In this document: in pieces, positions 4,911 through 8,685 of the stretch
Layout: the number at the start of each line of letters is the position of its first letter
Numbering within the stretch: the stretch's first letter is position 1
Origin: Stigonema sp964246695
GTDB lineage: Bacteria > Cyanobacteriota > Cyanobacteriia > Cyanobacteriales > Nostocaceae
Reading direction: 5' to 3'
NCBI GenBank assembly: GCA_964246695.1
Contig: CAXTSI010000399.1
Span: 1-8,685 of the forward strand
Length of the DNA stretch: 8,685 nucleotides
The notes under the pieces: model-generated
What the model was told of the DNA's origin: nothing
The model's input: the letters and a program-made list of their open reading frames with translations, nothing else
Database searches by the model: none
Made by a program: the position numbers and the translations under genes

Positions 4911-6316
4911 TATAGCAGTAGAGATAACAATTTGTAAATAAGACGAAATAGCGATGTAAGCGCGATCGCCACCAACGCAGCTGTCAAAGGTAATATAATA
5001 ACTATATATGCCATTTTGCCAACACCAGAGTGCAAAAATGGAACAAAATATACAATTGCAAAACTAATAGCTGGAATAATTAATAAATCCCACTTTTCAA
5101 TCCATCGTCTTGTTTGGGCAAAAATTAGTATTCCTAAAATCAGGGCTGAAGCAGCTAGGGTAATGAGTGGGGATTTCAGTAAACTCGAAAGGGCGATCGC
5201 AATCAGTCCGCCTTCAAACCCACTAAATGCCGCCCCCATTAGCATTTCTAGTAGAGAAAATGGTTGTCTAGTTCGAGGAGAAAGTGACTGATTTGACGGT
5301 TGGGGTTGTGGCTGTGGTGGCGATCCAGGCTGACGGGGGTTGACTTGTGTCGGGGGTATGGACGGTGATTGTGAGTCGAGGGCATCCAGAACTTCTTGGG
5401 CTGACTGAAAGCGTAGATTTGCAGCAGCAATCAGCATTTTGTCTAAAATATCAGCAAGGTGAGGGCTAACGCTTACTTGCGATCGCCATTTCCATTGGTT
5501 GCTATAAACATCAAATAACTTAGTTATTTCTTCACCTGTCAGTAAAATGACAACGGTTACAGCCAAAGCGTATAAGTCTGTGGATGGGAACACTTGACTC
5601 CCAGCCATTTGCTCTGGTGGTGCAAATCCCATAGAATAAATTCCAGTGGAAGTAGCAGCTCCAACTGGGGCGTTTGTTACCTGCTTGACTGCTCCAAAAT
5701 CTAGCAGGAAGATTTTACCATCACGACGACGCATGATGTTAGAAGGTTTAATGTCTCTGTGAATAATGCCTCGGCTGTGGACAAACTTCAGTACTTTGAG
5801 AATTTCTCGTAGTACCTCTAGGACTTCAAGTTCGGAGAATTTGCCCTTTTGCGCTAATTCTTCCTCTAGATTTTGTCCATCAATGTATTCCAGTACTAGA
5901 TAAAAAAACTGGTCTTGCTGTCCTGGTTGCAAACCAGGAACAAATAGGGGGAAGTAAGCATACAAGTCAGGAATTTGGCTGTTTTGATTGCCTATTTCCT
6001 CTAAAACTACTGCTTCTCGTTCAAACAGGTCTTGCGCCAATTGCATTTGAGTGGGACTCAAATTTCCCGCCGGCAGAAATTGCTTCACTACGCAAAGGCG
6101 CATTCCTGGAGTATAGCGATCGCGTGACAAAAATGCTGCTCCAAATCCGCCCCGCCCTAGCACCTTGGTTGGTAGATAGCGTCCGACCAAAATCAGCGGC
6201 ATGCCACAACTAGTACAGTATTTTTGCTGCACCGTTTGCAGAGTCGCACGATCGTCTAAATCCGGAAAGTTGTTTTGCGGACGGGGGCAGCGTGGACGAG
6301 TGCAGTAAACTTCCAT
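4910..6316 (-). CDS. Serine/threonine protein kinase with 4-Cys N-terminus and C-terminal membrane helices
   Basis: A 468-residue protein from ATG 6316-6314. It opens with four cysteines, C5-x4-C10 and C34-x2-C37, a zinc-ribbon-like module seen in a cyanobacterial kinase subfamily (SpkB-like). The Hanks-type kinase domain spans about 47-315: glycine loop GRGGFG (54-59), VVK with K78, candidate helix-C Glu E101, HRDIKPSN (186-193), DFG (206-208) and APPEQ (232-236). All catalytic residues are present, so it should be active. A Pro/Gln-rich linker (about 318-352) leads to four predicted membrane helices (about 357-380, 383-401, 409-428, 434-458) with very short loops and no extracellular sensor domain. 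It heads the run of three anchored binding proteins, which could supply the missing sensing part; that is inference. Its upstream region consists of heptamer arrays, and no promoter could be recognised there. Confidence 0.93.
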   Translation of the reverse strand: MEVYCTRPRCPRPQNNFPDLDDRATLQTVQQKYCTSCGMPLILVGRYLPTKVLGRGGFGAAFLSRDRYTPGMRLCVVKQFLPAGNLSPTQMQLAQDLFEREAVVLEEIGNQNSQIPDLYAYFPLFVPGLQPGQQDQFFYLVLEYIDGQNLEEELAQKGKFSELEVLEVLREILKVLKFVHSRGIIHRDIKPSNIMRRRDGKIFLLDFGAVKQVTNAPVGAATSTGIYSMGFAPPEQMAGSQVFPSTDLYALAVTVVILLTGEEITKLFDVYSNQWKWRSQVSVSPHLADILDKMLIAAANLRFQSAQEVLDALDSQSPSIPPTQVNPRQPGSPPQPQPQPSNQSLSPRTRQPFSLLEMLMGAAFSGFEGGLIAIALSSLLKSPLITLAASALILGILIFAQTRRWIEKWDLLIIPAISFAIVYFVPFLHSGVGKMAYIVIILPLTAALVAIALTSLFRLIYKLLSLLL

Positions 6317-6321
6317 GATTT

Positions 6322-6405
6322 GTCATCGGTCATTGGTCATCAGTCATCCGTCATCGGTCATCCGTCATCCGTCATCGGTCATCCGTCATCCGTCATCGGT
6401 CATTG
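6322..6405. repeat. Heptamer tandem array GTCATCS, 12 units
   Basis: Twelve contiguous 7-bp units GTCAT(C/T)N in perfect register. The last two bases run CG, TG, CA, CC, CG, CC, CC, CG, CC, CC, CG, TG, so the central part is a higher-order 21-bp repeat (CG, CC, CC). The array starts five bases upstream of the kinase ATG and therefore makes up its immediate 5' region. Confidence 0.93.
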
Positions 6406-6421
6406 TTCAGAACACATTCAT

Positions 6422-6470
6422 ACAACTAACAACTAACAACTAACAACTAACAACTAACAACTAACAACTA
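6422..6470. repeat. Heptamer tandem array ACAACTA, 7 perfect copies
   Basis: Seven identical 7-bp units without a mismatch, followed by ACCATTGACTAT. It is the same sequence family as the array at 2524-2635 but on the opposite strand. It separates the LysR gene stop (6487) from the kinase upstream region. Perfect identity suggests recent expansion. Confidence 0.95.
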
Positions 6471-6486
6471 ACCATTGACTATAATC

Positions 6487-7497
6487 TTAGTCTTCATCAG
6501 ACTCAGGCGTTTCTGCAATCAATGTATTTATTGCCAAGCTCCTATGTGATGACTTTAACACATCTTGATTCCATCCTGGGGCAGCAAACTGGGGCAAAAT
6601 CTCCCGACTAAAAGCTTCTGCAGCCTTGGATCTGTACCGATTAGGATTGAAAATCAACCACAGCGTTCGCTTAACAACCACACCTTCGATAGAGGCACAA
6701 TGCAGCGTTCCCCATTGTAACTCTTTAGCAATTGCCGAGGTGGAGACAAAAGCCGCCCCCAAACCGGATTGCACGGCATTTTTAATTGCTTCGATGGAAT
6801 TCAATTCCATTTCAACTTTAAACCGCCGCGTATCTATGTCACAGCGGATTAGCACTTGGTCAATTACCTTGCGGATAGTTGATTGGGAGTCAAGCGCAAT
6901 GAATTGTAGTTTATAGAGATCTTCTCTTTGGATCGTTTCGAGTTTTGCAAAAGGATGGAATGCAGGGATAATCAGTGCTAGCTCATCCTCAGCGTAAGGA
7001 ATAATTTCCAAGGATTCTGTCAGTTCACTAGGAATTTCGCCGCCGATAATTGCCAAATCTACCTGTCCATTAGCTACACTCCAAGCAGTCCGGCGGGTAG
7101 AGTGGACGTGCAATTGCACCGCTACATCAGGATATTTTTGTCGGAACATGCCGATCATTCTCGGCAAAAGATAGGTGCCGGTGGTTTGAGAAGCGCCTAC
7201 AATCAAAGTACCGCCTTGGAGATTTTGTAGATCTTCAATAGCGCGGCAGGTTTCTTGACACAGACTGAGAATTTTTTCACCGTAGCTGAGGAGTAGATGT
7301 CCGGCTTCGGTTAATTGTGCACGGCGTCCTCCACGGTCAAATAACGGCACATCCAGTTGTCGTTCTAGGTTTTGTACTTGCAAACTCACGGCAGGTTGGG
7401 AGACGTAAAGGCTATCAGCGGCACGCTTGAAACTCCCTTCTGCGGCGATCGCTTTGAGAATACGTAACTGATCTAAAGTGAAAGGAAGGTCAGACAT
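6487..7497 (-). CDS. rbcR: LysR-type regulator, RbcR (Ycf30) family
   Basis: A 336-residue protein from ATG 7497-7495. The N-terminal winged helix-turn-helix covers about 6-64 (SFKRAADSLYVSQPAVSLQV, then LERQLDVPLFDR), a linker helix runs to about 92, and a two-lobed effector domain covers about 95-305 (GTLIVGASQTTGTYLLPRMI, QVDLAIIGGEIP, SGLGAAFVS). This matches the RbcR/CmpR/NdhR group of cyanobacterial CO2-response regulators and fits RbcR best by the N-terminal sequence I recall. Known members act on rubisco and carbon-concentration genes and respond to metabolites such as 2-phosphoglycolate or 2-oxoglutarate. The last 30 residues, ending ETPESDED, are a polar, acidic tail. The gene is divergent from the Z-ISO-like gene; the shared 195-bp gap may hold an autoregulatory site. 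Assignment to RbcR rather than CmpR is likely, not proven. Confidence 0.85.
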   Translation of the reverse strand: MSDLPFTLDQLRILKAIAAEGSFKRAADSLYVSQPAVSLQVQNLERQLDVPLFDRGGRRAQLTEAGHLLLSYGEKILSLCQETCRAIEDLQNLQGGTLIVGASQTTGTYLLPRMIGMFRQKYPDVAVQLHVHSTRRTAWSVANGQVDLAIIGGEIPSELTESLEIIPYAEDELALIIPAFHPFAKLETIQREDLYKLQFIALDSQSTIRKVIDQVLIRCDIDTRRFKVEMELNSIEAIKNAVQSGLGAAFVSTSAIAKELQWGTLHCASIEGVVVKRTLWLIFNPNRYRSKAAEAFSREILPQFAAPGWNQDVLKSSHRSLAINTLIAETPESDED

Positions 7498-7533
7498 AAG
7501 GCTAAACCCACAAACATGAAAGGAGCAGCATTG

Positions 7534-7563
7534 GCAACAAATCAGCGATTCATGATTTGTTGC
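7534..7563. promoter_or_regulatory. Perfect 11-bp inverted repeat upstream of rbcR
   Basis: GCAACAAATCA (7534-7544) is repeated as its exact reverse complement TGATTTGTTGC (7553-7563) around an 8-base centre. It lies 36 bp upstream of the rbcR ATG. It could be an operator or a stable leader hairpin in rbcR mRNA. Its even-spaced symmetry does not give the T-N11-A core usual for LysR regulators, so the binding factor is unclear. Confidence 0.6.
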
Positions 7564-7612
7564 ATCTTAAACTTGAAAGCTTGTAAGAGCGAAAAGGCAG
7601 TAACATAACAAC

Positions 7613-7641
7613 TTGACTAAACTCCTGAGCGTGAATACTTT
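7613..7641 (+). promoter_or_regulatory. Candidate sigma70-type promoter for the Z-ISO-like gene
   Basis: TTGACT (7613-7618) is followed after 17 bp by TACTTT (7636-7641), a TAN3T-type -10. Transcription would begin about 45 bp before the ATG at 7693. The -35 is strong and the -10 weak, so this is a candidate only. Confidence 0.35.
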
Positions 7642-7661
7642 GTGGTATTTATTGTACTGAG

Positions 7662-7676
7662 TTAAGTTTTCTTTAA
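7662..7676. promoter_or_regulatory. Candidate LysR-type half-palindrome TTAA-N7-TTAA
   Basis: TTAA at 7662-7665 and 7673-7676 form a dyad containing T-N11-A, the LysR core. It resembles, but does not match, the ATTA-type boxes reported for RbcR. It is only 16 bp before the Z-ISO-like ATG, which would suit repression more than activation. Confidence 0.25.
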
Positions 7677-7692
7677 ATTACTTTATTTGCGT

Positions 7693-8409
7693 ATGATGCT
7701 ACCGGCTTGGTTGACTAACAGTCATTTTGTCATGCTGGGACTACAATTAGGTTTCGTTTTGGCTCACAGTGGCGGTGCTGCCCTACGCCCTTGGGCAGAA
7801 AAACATATTTCCCCACGGCTTTATCGCATTTTCTTTGCAGTTACCAGCCTGCCGTTGGCTATAATACTAGTAATCTACTTTTTTAACCACCGCTACGATG
7901 GCTTGCAACTTTGGCAAGTACAAGGTGTACCAGGAGTGCAGGTATTAGTTTGGGTATTGTCAGCGATTTCGTTTTTGTTTTTGTATCCTGCTACATTCAA
8001 TCTACTAGAAATTGCTGCTATCCAAAAGCCCCAAGTCCACCTATATGAAACTGGAATTATTCGTATTACTCGCCACCCGCAGATGGTGGGACAGGTAATT
8101 TGGTGTATTGCCCATACCCTGTGGATAGGTACGACTTTTACCCTTATAACCTCTATTGGGTTGGTGTTGCATCATGTATTTGGAGTTTGGCATGGCGATC
8201 GCCGTTTGAGTTACCGCTACGGCGAAGCTTTTAGTGAGGTCAAACAGCGTACCTCCATCATTCCTTTTCTGGCTATTCTCGATGGTCGTCAATCTATTAA
8301 ATGGCAGGAATTTGTCCGCCCTGCCTATTTAGGTGTCACCGTCTTTGTGCTACTGCTTTGGTGGTCTCATCCCCTGTTGCTTCAAGCCACTAGTAGGATA
8401 CAATTATGA
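7693..8409 (+). CDS. NnrU-family membrane protein, probable 15-cis-zeta-carotene isomerase (Z-ISO)
   Basis: A 238-residue integral membrane protein from ATG 7693. A TTG at 7687 extends the frame by two codons, and a second ATG lies at 7696. Hydrophobic segments lie at about 11-31, 45-64, 82-104, 131-164 and 211-229. Z-ISO converts 9,15,9'-tri-cis to 9,9'-di-cis zeta-carotene between the phytoene desaturase and zeta-carotene desaturase steps, using a heme b. Maize Z-ISO is reported, as I recall, to use H150, C263 and H266 around the heme. Here H25 (LAHSGG), C138 and H141 (WCIAH) show exactly the same spacings, 113 and 116. Further family motifs are RHPQMVGQ (127-134) and HHVFGVWHGDRRL (160-172). 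The alternative is a generic NnrU protein of unknown role. It is divergent from rbcR; expression tied to carbon or light status is plausible but unproven. Confidence 0.85.
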   Translation: MMLPAWLTNSHFVMLGLQLGFVLAHSGGAALRPWAEKHISPRLYRIFFAVTSLPLAIILVIYFFNHRYDGLQLWQVQGVPGVQVLVWVLSAISFLFLYPATFNLLEIAAIQKPQVHLYETGIIRITRHPQMVGQVIWCIAHTLWIGTTFTLITSIGLVLHHVFGVWHGDRRLSYRYGEAFSEVKQRTSIIPFLAILDGRQSIKWQEFVRPAYLGVTVFVLLLWWSHPLLLQATSRIQL

Positions 8410-8535
8410 AATAAACTTAATCCTAATTGGCATCAAGCAGTTCATATTAAAAAAAATTAGCAGTTTTGAGAAAGCATTTGTGTGATAAGATGATGGTTAG
8501 CCAAAAAACAAGGCGTAAAACTAATTAAAAGTTTT

Positions 8536-8549
8536 AGGTTGGAAAACCT
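8536..8549 (+). other. Short hairpin with GGAA tetraloop
   Basis: AGGTT (8536-8540) pairs with AACCT (8545-8549) around GGAA, a GNRA-class loop. An alternative pairing is GTTTT (8531-8535) with AAAAC (8543-8547). The two are mutually exclusive, a pattern seen in switching leaders, though both stems are weak. Confidence 0.3.
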
Positions 8550-8661
8550 CGGAAAGTCTTTGAAAGTCGCGCACCTGTAGCAAGGCTGGCAAAAAACCCA
8601 TTGCCATTAAAGTGATATTACGTTGATATAGCAATCCTAAATGATTCGTGAACACCTCTCT

Positions 8662-8685
8662 CTTGTCCCCCTTGTCCCCCTTGTC
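8662..8685. repeat. 9-bp tandem repeat CTTGTCCCC, 2.7 copies to the window edge
   Basis: CTTGTCCCC at 8662-8670 and 8671-8679 and a partial CTTGTC at 8680-8685. It probably continues beyond the window. The period is nine, unlike the sevens elsewhere in this region. Confidence 0.75.

Larger units (their letters stand above)
3303..8202. repeat. Dispersed HIP1 palindromes (GCGATCGC), eight copies
   Basis: Copies lie at 3303-3310, 4401-4408, 4962-4969, 5193-5200, 5479-5486, 6116-6123, 7445-7452 and 8195-8202. All lie within coding sequences. HIP1 abundance is a hallmark of many cyanobacterial genomes. None lies left of 3303, so the Crp-like gene and the third binding-protein gene lack it. Confidence 0.9.
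8410..8685. other. Non-coding region downstream of the Z-ISO-like gene
   Basis: No open frame longer than about a dozen codons with a start was found on reading this stretch. It contains an A run at 8450-8457, a small hairpin near 8536-8549, the near-repeats GGAAAGTC (8551-8558) and TGAAAGTC (8561-8568), and a 9-bp tandem repeat at the right edge. No clear terminator for the upstream gene is visible. It may be the leader of a gene beyond the window. Confidence 0.6.

Noticed and set aside
7572..7587. Imperfect 16-bp palindrome around AAGCTT in the rbcR upstream region as a LysR operator
   Set aside because: Two mismatches in the arms and no match to a known RbcR box; too weak to list as a site.
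7646..7658. NtcA site GTA...TAC in the rbcR/Z-ISO gap
   Set aside because: The spacing is seven bases, not eight.

Overview
The window reads as chromosomal DNA of a filamentous, probably heterocyst-forming cyanobacterium (Nostocales). Three things point there. Every gene is of a cyanobacterial family. The HIP1 palindrome GCGATCGC occurs eight times. Gaps between genes are packed with heptameric short tandem repeats of the kind known from Nostoc, Anabaena and Calothrix. The genus call is inference; no search was run.

Left edge (1-1412): the 5' part of a minus-strand gene for an ArgS-related, DALR-type anticodon-binding protein runs off the window. It is divergent from a plus-strand Crp/Fnr-family regulator whose recognition helix is nearly that of NtcA. 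The gap between them is AT-rich and holds two similar 14-bp dyads and one GTA-N8-TAC site.

Centre (1447-6316, all minus strand, transcribed right to left): a serine/threonine kinase with an N-terminal four-cysteine module and four C-terminal membrane helices is followed by three tandem paralogues of a membrane-anchored, PstS-like periplasmic substrate-binding protein. The kinase and first binding protein are 27 bp apart, and the first and second 66 bp apart. The second and third are split by about 210 bp of heptamers that reverse orientation in the middle. The simplest reading is a signalling module in which tethered binding proteins present a ligand, perhaps an oxyanion, to a membrane kinase. 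No ABC permease or ATPase gene is present. This is inference.

Right part (6487-8409): a LysR-type regulator that I recognise as RbcR (Ycf30 family) is divergent from an NnrU-family membrane protein that fits the heme-dependent 15-cis-zeta-carotene isomerase Z-ISO. The gap between them holds a perfect 11-bp inverted repeat. The last 276 bp hold no gene. From memory of Nostoc gene order an ndhF gene may follow, but it is not in the window.

Start codons were reconsidered. For the Crp-like gene, the third binding protein and the Z-ISO gene, the longest reading frame begins with TTG, and an internal ATG is the better start.
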